Shown in pieces: positions 18,509 to 25,973 of a stretch of 64,000 nucleotides of DNA. The position numbers were made by a program, and so were the translations under genes. The stretch comes from Mycobacterium paragordonae (GTDB taxonomy: Bacteria; Actinomycetota; Actinomycetes; Mycobacteriales; Mycobacteriaceae). Each line of letters starts with the position of its first letter. Position 1 is the first letter of the stretch. Location: contig NZ_CP025546.1 of NCBI RefSeq assembly GCF_003614435.1, positions 3,534,001-3,598,000 of the forward strand, in the 5' to 3' direction. The notes below the pieces were generated by a model. The model made no database searches. It saw only the letters and a program-made list of their open reading frames with translations, and was not told where the DNA came from.

Positions 18509-18931
18509 ATGAACACTGTCGCGATCGGATCATCGCCAGGTCCTTCGACTACGCGGCTGAGTTCTCAAATCGCCGACCCGAACAGTGGTTTGCGGGCGGT
18601 CACCGAATGCACCGGGTCGGCGGTGGTCGTCCACGTCGGCGGTGACATCGATGCCAGCAACGAAATCATCTGGCAGCGGCTGGTCAACAGGAGCGCCGCG
18701 ATCGCGATCGCACCGGGCCCGTTCGTCATCGACATCCGCGAGCTTGATTTTCTGGGCTCCTGCGCCTACGCGGTGCTCGCCCAGGAATCGGTGCGCTGCC
18801 GTCGTCGCGGCGTCAACCTGCGCCTGGTCAGCAATCAGCCGATCGTCGCGCGCACCATCGCCGCGTGCGGACTGCGCCGGCTGCTGCCGATGTACACGAC
18901 GGTCGAGGCGGCGCTGGCGCCGCCTGCCTAG
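18509..18931 (+). CDS. STAS-domain anti-sigma factor antagonist (Rv1904-like)
   Basis: This encodes 140 residues, against 143 in Rv1904. The STAS domain spans about residues 36-135: VVHVGGDIDASNE at the first strands, then VIDIRELDFLGSCAYAVL, which holds the loop where antagonists are phosphorylated; Ser84 is the candidate. The usual DSSGL pattern is replaced by GSCAY. LRLVSNQPIVARTIAACGL completes the fold. Such proteins release sigma factors by binding anti-sigma kinases. No kinase or sigma factor is adjacent, so the partner is unknown. The 207-base gap upstream probably holds its promoter. Confidence 0.87.
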   Translation: MNTVAIGSSPGPSTTRLSSQIADPNSGLRAVTECTGSAVVVHVGGDIDASNEIIWQRLVNRSAAIAIAPGPFVIDIRELDFLGSCAYAVLAQESVRCRRRGVNLRLVSNQPIVARTIAACGLRRLLPMYTTVEAALAPPA

Positions 18932-18932
18932 A

Positions 18933-19421
18933 TCAGGGCCCGTGTGGCGCGAGCAGGCCGTTGAGAATTCCCAGGCCGGCTTGCACCTGCGGCCCCGGGG
19001 TATTCGGCGGCGGGGATTCACTGGTGGGCTGCCAGGGCTGACAGCCGCTCGTCTTGAAAGTCTGATCGGTTGGGTCGATCTGGACTATCTGAGGCTTCTT
19101 GGTCATGGCGTTGTCGATCAGCGCGCCATCAGGATTCCCGGTCCGCTTCCAGTAGCAGGTTCCGGTGCCCACCGGTCCGGGCGTGACGTAGGTGCCCGGT
19201 GCGATGTCCTTACCGACGGTGTAGATGCCGTCGTGATCGATGATCGTCTTGGGCGCTCCCGCGGGTGCTCCCGCCGGCGTCGGCGCGACCGATGGCGCGG
19301 GAGCCGGTGCCGGCTCGGGAGTCGGGTCGGGATCCGCGGCGGCGATGCCGACCGATGCGAACGAGCCGGCGATCATCAGCGCAGCGGCGCCGAAGCGAAC
19401 CGCCATTTGCTTAGAGCCCAT
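18933..19421 (-). CDS. Exported protein, Rv1906c-like
   Basis: This encodes 162 residues, near the 156 of Rv1906c. A Sec signal peptide is visible (basic start, AVRFGAAALMIAGSFASVGIAAADP) with likely cleavage after AAA. A Pro/Ala-rich linker follows (about 31-57), then a compact domain with YTVGKDIAPGTYVTPGP and TCYWKR.GNPDGALIDN, and KTSGCQPWQP, giving two cysteines that may pair. The internal ATG at 19406 is an alternative start. The protein is expected in the cell wall or secreted. Function unknown. In M. tuberculosis the neighbouring downstream genes lead to katG and furA; here they do not. Confidence 0.85.
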   Translation of the reverse strand: MGSKQMAVRFGAAALMIAGSFASVGIAAADPDPTPEPAPAPAPSVAPTPAGAPAGAPKTIIDHDGIYTVGKDIAPGTYVTPGPVGTGTCYWKRTGNPDGALIDNAMTKKPQIVQIDPTDQTFKTSGCQPWQPTSESPPPNTPGPQVQAGLGILNGLLAPHGP

Positions 19422-19470
19422 AAGTAACTAGTTTAGCGGTCCGGCGAACTCATTTCTAACCGTGCGCCGT

Positions 19471-19965
19471 TCAGTTCAGTCGCCGCACCGCGCCGGCATA
19501 ACCGAGCGCGTGTTCGTAGGTGTCCAGATTGTCACGCGAAATGCGCGCGTGCACCGGACGCTCCAGCAGCAGACGCAGCACCGGGTTGTACGCGTGGTAG
19601 GTCTCGTGGAAGGTCAGCACGGTGGTGCCGTCGGGCTGTTCGTCGAGCTGGTGGTAGCCCTCCGCCCGCGACCACAATGGCTTGCCGATCGCGACATAAC
19701 GCGACACCTTGTTGATTTTCGCCTCGGTGACGGTCTCCCACGACCGCCCCTTGCCACCGGACAGCAGGTATTTCGGCACCGGGAAAACGCAGGTGCGGAC
19801 CAGTCCCTCACCGGCTTCGTCGCCCTCGTTGAGAATCTCCATGCTGCCGGTGGGCCAGGTCAACACGCGCGGCCGCGGCGCGTCCGGTGGCACAGGAGGA
19901 TGCAACACCCGCCACACCCTGGCCGGCGGTGCATCCACGTGGAACCGCACGGTGTAGGACTGCAT
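19471..19965 (-). CDS. SRPBCC-fold protein
   Basis: This encodes 164 residues from the ATG at 19965, whose A is shared with the TGA of the upstream nitroreductase gene (TGATG), so the two are translationally coupled. SQ-type polyketide-cyclase/START-like features are VRFHVDAPPARVWRVLHPP at the start, GSMEILNEGDEAGEGLVRTC in the middle strands and TVLTFHETYHAYNPVLRLLLERPVHARI toward the long C-terminal helix. Such proteins form a cavity binding a hydrophobic ligand. The partner is presumably related to the nitroreductase's substrate, which is unknown. Confidence 0.8.
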   Translation of the reverse strand: MQSYTVRFHVDAPPARVWRVLHPPVPPDAPRPRVLTWPTGSMEILNEGDEAGEGLVRTCVFPVPKYLLSGGKGRSWETVTEAKINKVSRYVAIGKPLWSRAEGYHQLDEQPDGTTVLTFHETYHAYNPVLRLLLERPVHARISRDNLDTYEHALGYAGAVRRLN

Positions 19966-20594
19966 CAGCCTTCGCCCCATTCATCGAAGAAGGTGATCGA
20001 TTCCGCGGGCGGCCGCGCGGCGGGCCGAAAATCAGTCCCGATCGTGTAGGCCACCGGGAACAGGGCGGCCTGAGTGACGGTGTCGGGAATGCCAAGCAAT
20101 TCGGCGACCTCGCGCTCCTTAGCCAGGTGCATCGTCGTCCATACCGAGCCCAAGCCGCGCGACCGCAGGGCAAGCAGGAAACTCCAGCCCGCCGGGATGA
20201 TCGATGCCCAGGCCGACGCGGCGACCAGCCGATTGCGTTCGTCGATGGGCTGCAGCAGGCAGGGGATGACGTGCACCGGGACCTGCGCCAGCGTGTCGGT
20301 CAGGCTCCGCGCGCTGCGGTACACGCGGCGGGTCTGCGGGTCGTCGGCGTTGGCCTCCGCGTGGACCAGGTATTCCGCGCCGATGCTGCGATAGATTTCG
20401 GCGATCGCGGCGCGCTTGCCGGCGTCGGTGACGACGACCCAGCGCCAGTCCTGTGCGTTGCTGGAGGTGGGCGCCTGCATCGCCAGGCGAATGCATTCCA
20501 GGATCACCTCACGACCCACCGGTCGGGTCAGGTCGAGACGTTTGCGTACCGCACGGGTAGTGGTGAGCAGTTCGTCGACCGAAGCGATATCCAT
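19965..20594 (-). CDS. Nitroreductase family FMN protein
   Basis: This encodes 209 residues. The N-terminal TTTRAVRKRLDLTRPVGREVILECIRLAMQAPTSSNAQDWRWVVV contains the FMN-binding basic RxVRKR-like motif and the APTSSNAQDW signature of NADPH flavin reductases. The ASIIPAGWSFLLALRSRGLGSVWTT segment and PVAYTIGTDFRPAARPP near the end complete the family pattern. It is similar in size and motifs to M. tuberculosis Rv3368c. It would reduce nitro or quinone compounds with NAD(P)H. It is first in a two-gene operon with the SRPBCC gene. Confidence 0.88.
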   Translation of the reverse strand: MDIASVDELLTTTRAVRKRLDLTRPVGREVILECIRLAMQAPTSSNAQDWRWVVVTDAGKRAAIAEIYRSIGAEYLVHAEANADDPQTRRVYRSARSLTDTLAQVPVHVIPCLLQPIDERNRLVAASAWASIIPAGWSFLLALRSRGLGSVWTTMHLAKEREVAELLGIPDTVTQAALFPVAYTIGTDFRPAARPPAESITFFDEWGEG

Positions 20595-20740
20595 CCCGTC
20601 CCCTTCACCAACTTCTGTGTCACGAAACTACCGCGGCAGACCCGAAGCGCCCCAACACCGCAACTCCCGGGCCGAAATTGACGGCGCCGTCGACCCCCCG
20701 TGGACAGGATGAAGCCCTGCTATTAACGTCCTGCCAGTAA

Positions 20741-21490
20741 GTGACGGAGCAGGCGTTCAGAAGGCAGCGCCGGCGTGGGAGGTCTTGGGCGTTGCTTTTC
20801 ATGCACGAAGTCCACACGGTGCGAGGGCGCTCCGAGGACGAGTTCGAGGCCGCATTCCGCGACGGCTGGATGCCGATGCTGGCGGCCGGCGACGAGGCGC
20901 GGCTGCTCTGGTACACCAATCAGGCGCAAGGCAGTGGACCCGCCTACACCGTCATCACGGTGACGGCGGTGCGCGACGGAGCGGCCTGGGAGCGGTTGAC
21001 CAAACGAGTTCAGCACGGAGACCTGCGCGACTGGATGCATCACACCGACGAACTGCGCCACGGCGTCGACGCCAAACTGCTGGTCCCGCTGCCCTGGTCC
21101 CCGATGCAGGAGGTGGCCTTCGACGAGGTCCCCGTCGACGGCCGCGAGCACGACATGAGCCTGTACATGGAAGACACCATGTGGCCTTATGAGGACAAAT
21201 TCGAGGAGTACATCGTCCGGTGTGGCGAGGTGTACGCCCGCAGCCTCGAGCAGCCGTCGTCCATGCTGAAGATGGACGCCTCCTTTCAGCCCGCCCTCGG
21301 CAGCCATCTGCGCCGCGAAGTCATTCTGATGCAACGGATCAGCCGGCCCGAGGCGCTGCTCGACCTGCTCCGAACCCACATCCCGGCCGAGTACCGCACA
21401 CCCGGGACCTGGCTGCACGACGCGCTGGATCTCCGTGACCAGTGGACCAGCCGCCTGCTGCGCACCTCTACCTGGTCGCCCCTGTACTAA
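20741..21490 (+). CDS. NIPSNAP-like/conserved hypothetical protein
   Basis: About 249 residues if the GTG at 20741 is used; the ATG at 20801 (MHEVHTVRGR) is a possible shorter start. The first half has the pattern LFMHEVHTVRGRSEDEFEAAF and ARLLWYTNQAQGSGPAYTVITVTAV, a ferredoxin-like beta-alpha-beta arrangement resembling NIPSNAP domains, and the second half repeats it weakly (DMSLYMEDTMWPYEDKFEEYI). It lies six bases upstream of an adenylate-forming enzyme gene and is surely cotranscribed with it. Specific function unknown. Confidence 0.65.
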   Translation: MTEQAFRRQRRRGRSWALLFMHEVHTVRGRSEDEFEAAFRDGWMPMLAAGDEARLLWYTNQAQGSGPAYTVITVTAVRDGAAWERLTKRVQHGDLRDWMHHTDELRHGVDAKLLVPLPWSPMQEVAFDEVPVDGREHDMSLYMEDTMWPYEDKFEEYIVRCGEVYARSLEQPSSMLKMDASFQPALGSHLRREVILMQRISRPEALLDLLRTHIPAEYRTPGTWLHDALDLRDQWTSRLLRTSTWSPLY

Positions 21491-21496
21491 GGATTC

Positions 21497-22936
21497 ATGA
21501 ACCTCGGGACGATCATCGACGCCGCCGCGGTCGCCGATCCGCAGCGGGCCGCCCTGATCATCGACGGTGCGGCGATCAGCTACGGGACACTCGACGCGGC
21601 CGTGCGCCGGTGCGCCGGTGCGTTGGCGGCCGCGGGAGTCTCGGCCGGGGACCGGGTGGCTGTCGTCGACACGGCGAGCCTGCTGTCGATCGCGTCGCTG
21701 CTGGGCGCGGCCCGCGTCGGGGCGACCGCGGCACTGATGAACCCCGCGCTGACGCCCGGTGAGTTGTGCGCCCTGCTTGACAACGCCGGTTGCTGCCCGG
21801 TGGCGGTGGCGGGGGAGGCCTTCGCAGATCGGCTCCCCGAGTCGGTGACCGTGCTGACGGCCGCCGAACTCATCGGTGCCGACGCGCCGCTGACAGCGGG
21901 GTCGGCCGCGGACGACGCGGATCGCGCGGCGATGGTCCTGTTCACTAGTGGAACCACCGGCCTGCCGAAGACGGTCGAGATCGGCAGTCGTCAACTGGCG
22001 GCGCGCCTGAGCAGGACGTCACAACCGTTTTCGCCGGCCAGGCCGGCGGTGACGGTGATGATGTGTGTGCCGTACTTTCACGTGGGCGGTTCTCTGGGCT
22101 TGCTCGCCAGCCTGTACTCGGGCAACACCCTGGTGGTGCAGCGACGGTTCGACGCCGGCGAATGGCTGCGCCTGGTGGCCCGGCACCGGGTCACCGGCAT
22201 GTTCCTGGTGCCGACGATGCTGCACCGGATTCTGGACCATCCCGAATTCACCGCCACCGACCTGTCGTCGCTGGCCGCCATCACCTACGGCGCCGCCGCC
22301 GCTCCTACCGTGTTGATGCGCAAGGCTTTAGCCGCACTGCCGAATGTGGCCTTCACCAACGTTTTCGGCCAGACCGAGACGCTGGGCACGTTCGCCAACC
22401 TCACCCCGGAGGATCACCACGATCCGGCCCGGGCGGGCTCGGTCGGCCGGCCGCTGCCGGGCGTGCAGGTGCGGGTGGTCGATCCGGTCACCGGCGCCGA
22501 TGTGCCGCCGGGGGCGGTCGGGGAGTTGTGGGTGAACTCGCCGGTCAACACCGTCGCGGGATGGCTGCGCACCGGCGACCTGGGCCGGGTGGATGACGAC
22601 GGCTACATCTACCCGAGCGGCCGGTTGCGCGACACCATCAACCGCGGTGGCGAGAAATTCGGCCCCGTCGAGGTGGAGGAGGCGTTGCGTTCGCATCCGG
22701 CGGTCAGCGACGTCGCGGTCGCCGGACTGTCCGACGACGAGCTGGGCCAGCGGGTCGGTGCCGCGGTGGTGACGCGGGCGCCGGTGACACTCGAGGAATT
22801 GCGGGCCCACTGCCGGGACATGATCGCCTACTTCAAGCTGCCCGAACGGCTGGCGGTCGTCGACGACATCCCCTACAACGCGACCGGCAAGGTCGACCGC
22901 CGCCTGCTGGCCGAGTTGATCTGCGAACAGTCCTAA
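21497..22936 (+). CDS. Class I adenylate-forming acid-CoA ligase (FadD-like)
   Basis: This encodes 479 residues, short for a FadD protein. Core motifs are the P-loop LFTSGTTGLPKTVE (about 153-166), the A5-like TNVFGQTETLG, WLRTGDLGRVDDDGYIYPSGR with the ribose-binding Asp, and the C-terminal catalytic-lysine motif YNATGKVDRR. It would activate a carboxylic acid as acyl-AMP and transfer it to CoA. The N-terminal subdomain is abbreviated compared with long-chain enzymes, fitting a smaller substrate. It follows the NIPSNAP-like gene by six bases and overlaps the convergent nitronate monooxygenase gene by four. Confidence 0.88.
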   Translation: MNLGTIIDAAAVADPQRAALIIDGAAISYGTLDAAVRRCAGALAAAGVSAGDRVAVVDTASLLSIASLLGAARVGATAALMNPALTPGELCALLDNAGCCPVAVAGEAFADRLPESVTVLTAAELIGADAPLTAGSAADDADRAAMVLFTSGTTGLPKTVEIGSRQLAARLSRTSQPFSPARPAVTVMMCVPYFHVGGSLGLLASLYSGNTLVVQRRFDAGEWLRLVARHRVTGMFLVPTMLHRILDHPEFTATDLSSLAAITYGAAAAPTVLMRKALAALPNVAFTNVFGQTETLGTFANLTPEDHHDPARAGSVGRPLPGVQVRVVDPVTGADVPPGAVGELWVNSPVNTVAGWLRTGDLGRVDDDGYIYPSGRLRDTINRGGEKFGPVEVEEALRSHPAVSDVAVAGLSDDELGQRVGAAVVTRAPVTLEELRAHCRDMIAYFKLPERLAVVDDIPYNATGKVDRRLLAELICEQS

Positions 22937-23901
22937 TCGCCGGCCCGGTTGAGGATCCGGGCCGCGTCGCGCACCATCGCGGTCACGATATCCGCGGCCG
23001 GCCTGACCTCGCGGATCAGCCCGACGGCCTCGCCGACCAGCACGGTGTCGACGTCGAAGTCTTCGGCGGCGACCCCCTCCCGGTAGGCAGTGACAGCCTC
23101 CGGCAGCCGTGCCAGCAGCTCGTCGGGGCTGTCATGCCAGCGCTGGATCCACGCATTGCTCACCAGCCTCAGATCAAAGCCCTTCGGCCAATCACGTTGC
23201 CGCACAACGTCAAAGACCTCCGTACGGATTGTCTCGTCGCCGCCGGCCGCAATGGCGCGCCGGTGCGCGCCCGCTGACACCAATGCTTCCGCAGCAGCCC
23301 AGAATCTGGTGCCGACCAGAACCCCGTCGGCACCGAGCGCCAGCGCCGCCGCCAGGCCGCGACCGTCGGCGACACCTCCGGCGGCCACCACCAGCGTCGC
23401 GGGTGCGCGTGCGGCGACCAGGTCGACGACCTCAGGCACCAGCGTGAACGTCGAACGGACGCTCATGCCGTGCCCGCCCGCCTCGCCCCCCTGCGCGACG
23501 ATGATGTCCGCGCCGGCGTCCAGCGCCCGCTGCGCCTGGGCAAGGGTCTGCACCTGGGCGGTCACCGGAACGCCCGCCCGGTGGATACGGTCCGCGAACG
23601 GCGCGAGATCGCCGAACGACAGCATGACCGTCGGCGGCTGCTGCGCCAGCACGGTGTCGAGCAGTTCGGGTGCCTGCGCCAGGCTCCAGGTGATGAAGCC
23701 GTAGCCGACGCGAGCACCCCCGGCCTGGGCCATCTCGGAACGCAACCAGGCCGCGTCGCCGTAACCGCCGCCGAGGAGTCCCAGGCCGCCCGCGGCGGTG
23801 ACCGCCGCCGCCAAGCGGCCTCCCGACACCATGGCCATCGGCGCCAGCAGGATCGGGTGCCGGATGGCAAGGAAGTCGGTGAGTCGGGTGTGCAGCGTCA
23901 T
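22933..23901 (-). CDS. Nitronate monooxygenase, class I-like
   Basis: This encodes 322 residues. The sequence shows FLAIRHPILLAPMAMVSGGRL at the start, the AAGGLGLLGGGYGD loop, and DIIVAQGGEAGGHGMSVRS at about 154-172 with the histidine used by class I enzymes. LVVAAGGVADGRGLAAALALGADGVLVGTRF forms the FMN phosphate site. The family's best-known physiological substrate is propionate 3-nitronate, converted to malonate semialdehyde plus nitrite. Strikingly, its ATG overlaps the stop of the upstream malonate semialdehyde decarboxylase-like gene (ATGA, 23898-23901), so the two are coupled and probably act in sequence. Regulation is probably by the divergent LysR protein. Confidence 0.9.
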   Translation of the reverse strand: MTLHTRLTDFLAIRHPILLAPMAMVSGGRLAAAVTAAGGLGLLGGGYGDAAWLRSEMAQAGGARVGYGFITWSLAQAPELLDTVLAQQPPTVMLSFGDLAPFADRIHRAGVPVTAQVQTLAQAQRALDAGADIIVAQGGEAGGHGMSVRSTFTLVPEVVDLVAARAPATLVVAAGGVADGRGLAAALALGADGVLVGTRFWAAAEALVSAGAHRRAIAAGGDETIRTEVFDVVRQRDWPKGFDLRLVSNAWIQRWHDSPDELLARLPEAVTAYREGVAAEDFDVDTVLVGEAVGLIREVRPAADIVTAMVRDAARILNRAGD

Positions 23902-24305
23902 CGTTGCGCCTCCGCGGTCAGTTCTCCGGTGAGGAACTGCGCCCGGCCGTGGCCGAAAGACCAGTCCTCATCTTCATTCTCGGTGATCGAGACGATCAGA
24001 TCGGCCGGGTCGAGTCCGCATCGCTCGGCGAGCGTCGACGCCAGTAGCTCGTAGAACTTCTGCTTGAGTTCGCGCGGACGGCGTCGGCTCACCATCTGAA
24101 CGATCACCAGTGACGGAGTGCGGTCGATGCCGAGACCCGTGTCCAGCGCGATGGTCTCGTGGGCCGGATGGCTGCGCACCACCTGGTAGCGGTCGCGCGG
24201 GGGTACCCCGAACGCATCGACAACCGCGTCGTGAACGGCGTCGAGCAGCGACCGGACCTCAGCCGGTGTGCGGCCCTCGATGAGGTCGATGTACAGCAGT
24301 GGCAT
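23898..24305 (-). CDS. Tautomerase-superfamily malonate semialdehyde decarboxylase-like protein
   Basis: This encodes 135 residues from the ATG at 24305, preceded by GGAGGACACC. After Met removal the catalytic Pro1 is exposed (PLLYIDLIEGRTP). Counting from that Pro, the other known catalytic residues of malonate semialdehyde decarboxylase are all in place: Asp37 in PPRDRYQ, and Arg73 and Arg75 in VSRRR. The C-terminal ENEDEDWSFGHGRAQFLTGEL also matches the family. The reaction would be malonate semialdehyde to acetaldehyde and CO2. It is the first gene of a two-gene operon with a nitronate monooxygenase, whose product from propionate 3-nitronate is malonate semialdehyde. Confidence 0.87.
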   Translation of the reverse strand: MPLLYIDLIEGRTPAEVRSLLDAVHDAVVDAFGVPPRDRYQVVRSHPAHETIALDTGLGIDRTPSLVIVQMVSRRRPRELKQKFYELLASTLAERCGLDPADLIVSITENEDEDWSFGHGRAQFLTGELTAEAQR

Positions 24306-24401
24306 GGTGTCCTCCGTTCTCCTCGCCCTGGTCAACACCAAGCCGGGCCGGGGCAATCCGGGCGTGAAATGCCTGTCGCGAAACATCTATGCTTCTCAGG
24401 C
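24306..24401. promoter_or_regulatory. Divergent promoter region between the decarboxylase operon and its LysR regulator
   Basis: 96 bases between two divergent starts, the classical position for a LysR-type binding region with T-N11-A boxes. No box stands out unambiguously by eye. The ribosome binding site of the decarboxylase (GGAGGA on the minus strand) lies at about 24308-24316. Confidence 0.5.
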
Positions 24402-25268
24402 ATGACGGACGTGGCGCGCGGCCGAGTGGAGTTGCGCCACCTGCGCGCCTTCGAGGCCGTGGCGCGACTGCGGTCGTTCACCAACGCCGCCGACGAACTC
24501 AGCATCACCCAGCCCGCGCTGAGCCGCACGGTTGCGCAGTTGGAAGACGCGCTGGGCGTGCCTCTGCTCGACCGGAGCTCGCGGCACGTGGCGGCTACCC
24601 CGGCAGGGCAGTCGTTTCTGGAGCATGTCGAGCGAGTCCTCGCCGAATTGGAGCGGGGCTTGGATGCGGTGCGGCGGCAAGCGAGCATCCGGTTGGGTTT
24701 CAGTTGGCTGCTGCCCGATCCGTGGGCGCAGCAGACGGTCGCCCGGTTCGAGCGCACCACCGGCACCACGGTGCAGCTGGTCCGCACCGACGATGCGCTG
24801 GCCGCAGTGCAGCAGGGCAGGGTCGATGTCGCCGTGGTGCGGGGCGAGGTCACCTCGACCGCCGTGCAGGTGGTGCACCTGTTCGACGAGTCGCGGGTCG
24901 CGGTATGCGCCGTCGGGTGCCGGCTGGCACGGCGATCGGAGTTGGACTGGGCCGAGATCCCGGGATTGCCGCTCGTCGTCAACACCACCAGCGGCACCAC
25001 CGGCCCGTGGTCCTGGCCGGGCACCCAGGGCCCCGAAACAGTAATCGAGACAACGAACTTCGACGAGTGGATCGAATCGGTGGCCGCCGACCGCGGCATC
25101 GGCGTCATCCCTGATGTCGCGGTACGGCGCAACATCCACCCGGCGGTGAAGTTCATACCGCTGCGGGGCGCGCCGCCCTGTTCCGTCTCCCTGGTTTTTC
25201 TGCCGCGGGCTCGTAACGCAACGCTGCGGCGCTTCGTGGAAGCCGCCGTCGGCAGCACCGCCGGGTGA
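24402..25268 (+). CDS. LysR-family transcriptional regulator
   Basis: This encodes 288 residues. The N-terminal winged helix-turn-helix spans about residues 9-67 (VELRHLRAFEAVARLRSFTNAA through LSITQPALSRTVAQLE), and LDRSSRHVAATPAG closes the wing. An effector-binding domain follows from about residue 90 (IRLGFSWLLPDPWAQQTVARFE). Such regulators usually control the adjacent divergent operon and themselves, with a pathway metabolite as inducer. Here the target would be the decarboxylase and nitronate monooxygenase genes, so a nitronate, nitroalkanoate or malonate semialdehyde is a reasonable inducer guess. It converges on the TetR gene with an 11-base gap. Confidence 0.9.
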   Translation: MTDVARGRVELRHLRAFEAVARLRSFTNAADELSITQPALSRTVAQLEDALGVPLLDRSSRHVAATPAGQSFLEHVERVLAELERGLDAVRRQASIRLGFSWLLPDPWAQQTVARFERTTGTTVQLVRTDDALAAVQQGRVDVAVVRGEVTSTAVQVVHLFDESRVAVCAVGCRLARRSELDWAEIPGLPLVVNTTSGTTGPWSWPGTQGPETVIETTNFDEWIESVAADRGIGVIPDVAVRRNIHPAVKFIPLRGAPPCSVSLVFLPRARNATLRRFVEAAVGSTAG

Positions 25269-25279
25269 GCCAGGCGCGC

Positions 25280-25867
25280 TCAGGCCAGCGGCGCCAGCCC
25301 GGAGCGCACCAGATCCAAGCTCTTGGCCACCAATTCGCCGAGATCGCCGGAACACCCGTTGCGGCCCCAATTCTCCACCGCCACAACGAGAGCCGCCGCC
25401 AAGGTCGAGCCGGCCACTTCGGCGAACAGGTCGATGTCGGGCACGTCGGCATTCCGGGTGCGGACAAAATCGGTCAGGACGGCGGCGAATGAAGCCTGCA
25501 CCACCCGCAGATGGCCGGCGATGCGCTCGGCACTGATCAACTCGGTGCGGGCGGTCGCGGCCTGGCGGACCACCTCGAGATCGTGCGGGAAAGTGGCGAC
25601 GCTGGCCAGCACCGCCTCGAACAGCGACTCCGAAGCCGGCCGACCGGCCAGCGCCTCGGCCAGCCACTCCAGCTGCGTCTCGTAATCCTGGAACAGCACC
25701 GCCTCTTTGGTCGGGAAATGCCGGAAGAAAGTGCGCTCGGTGACGCCCGCCTCGCGCGCCAACTCCGTCACGGTGACGTTCGCGAATCCCTTATGGGCGA
25801 AGCTTTTCAGCGCCGCCAGCCGCAGCGCCTCGTGCGTCGACCGGCGGCGAACCTCGTGACCGTTCAT
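25280..25867 (-). CDS. TetR-family transcriptional regulator
   Basis: This encodes 195 residues. The N-terminal TetR helix-turn-helix covers about residues 10-56, with recognition segment VTELAREAGVTERTFFRHFPTKEAVL. The rest is the helical ligand-binding domain, without a recognisable ligand signature. It is divergent from the FAD oxidoreductase gene. The 106 bases between the two starts contain two near-identical palindromes (25897-25910 and 25921-25936), the expected arrangement for an autoregulated TetR repressor that also controls the oxidoreductase. Confidence 0.92.
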   Translation of the reverse strand: MNGHEVRRRSTHEALRLAALKSFAHKGFANVTVTELAREAGVTERTFFRHFPTKEAVLFQDYETQLEWLAEALAGRPASESLFEAVLASVATFPHDLEVVRQAATARTELISAERIAGHLRVVQASFAAVLTDFVRTRNADVPDIDLFAEVAGSTLAAALVVAVENWGRNGCSGDLGELVAKSLDLVRSGLAPLA

Positions 25868-25896
25868 CGCAGCAATCGGACGTTCGGGCGCGGACT

Positions 25897-25936
25897 TGTC
25901 AGTGCTGACATCTTCCCATTATGTCAGTACTGACAT
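25897..25936. promoter_or_regulatory. Paired palindromic operators for the TetR regulator
   Basis: Site 2 at 25921-25936 is the perfect 16-base palindrome ATGTCAGTACTGACAT. Site 1 at 25897-25910 is TGTCAGTGCTGACA, with the same half-sites and one asymmetric centre. The centres are 25 bases apart, so two dimers could bind with only a modest rotational offset. They lie 30-60 bases upstream of the TetR start and 38-77 bases upstream of the oxidoreductase start, covering both promoters. Confidence 0.85.
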
Positions 25937-25973
25937 ATTCTTGCCACAGCGCTTCGGTCAGGAGGTCAGTGCG

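Noticed and set aside
25896..25973. Upstream start for the FAD oxidoreductase
   Set aside because: It would translate the two TetR palindromes; the ATG at 25974 has an AGGAGG site and gives the normal family N terminus.
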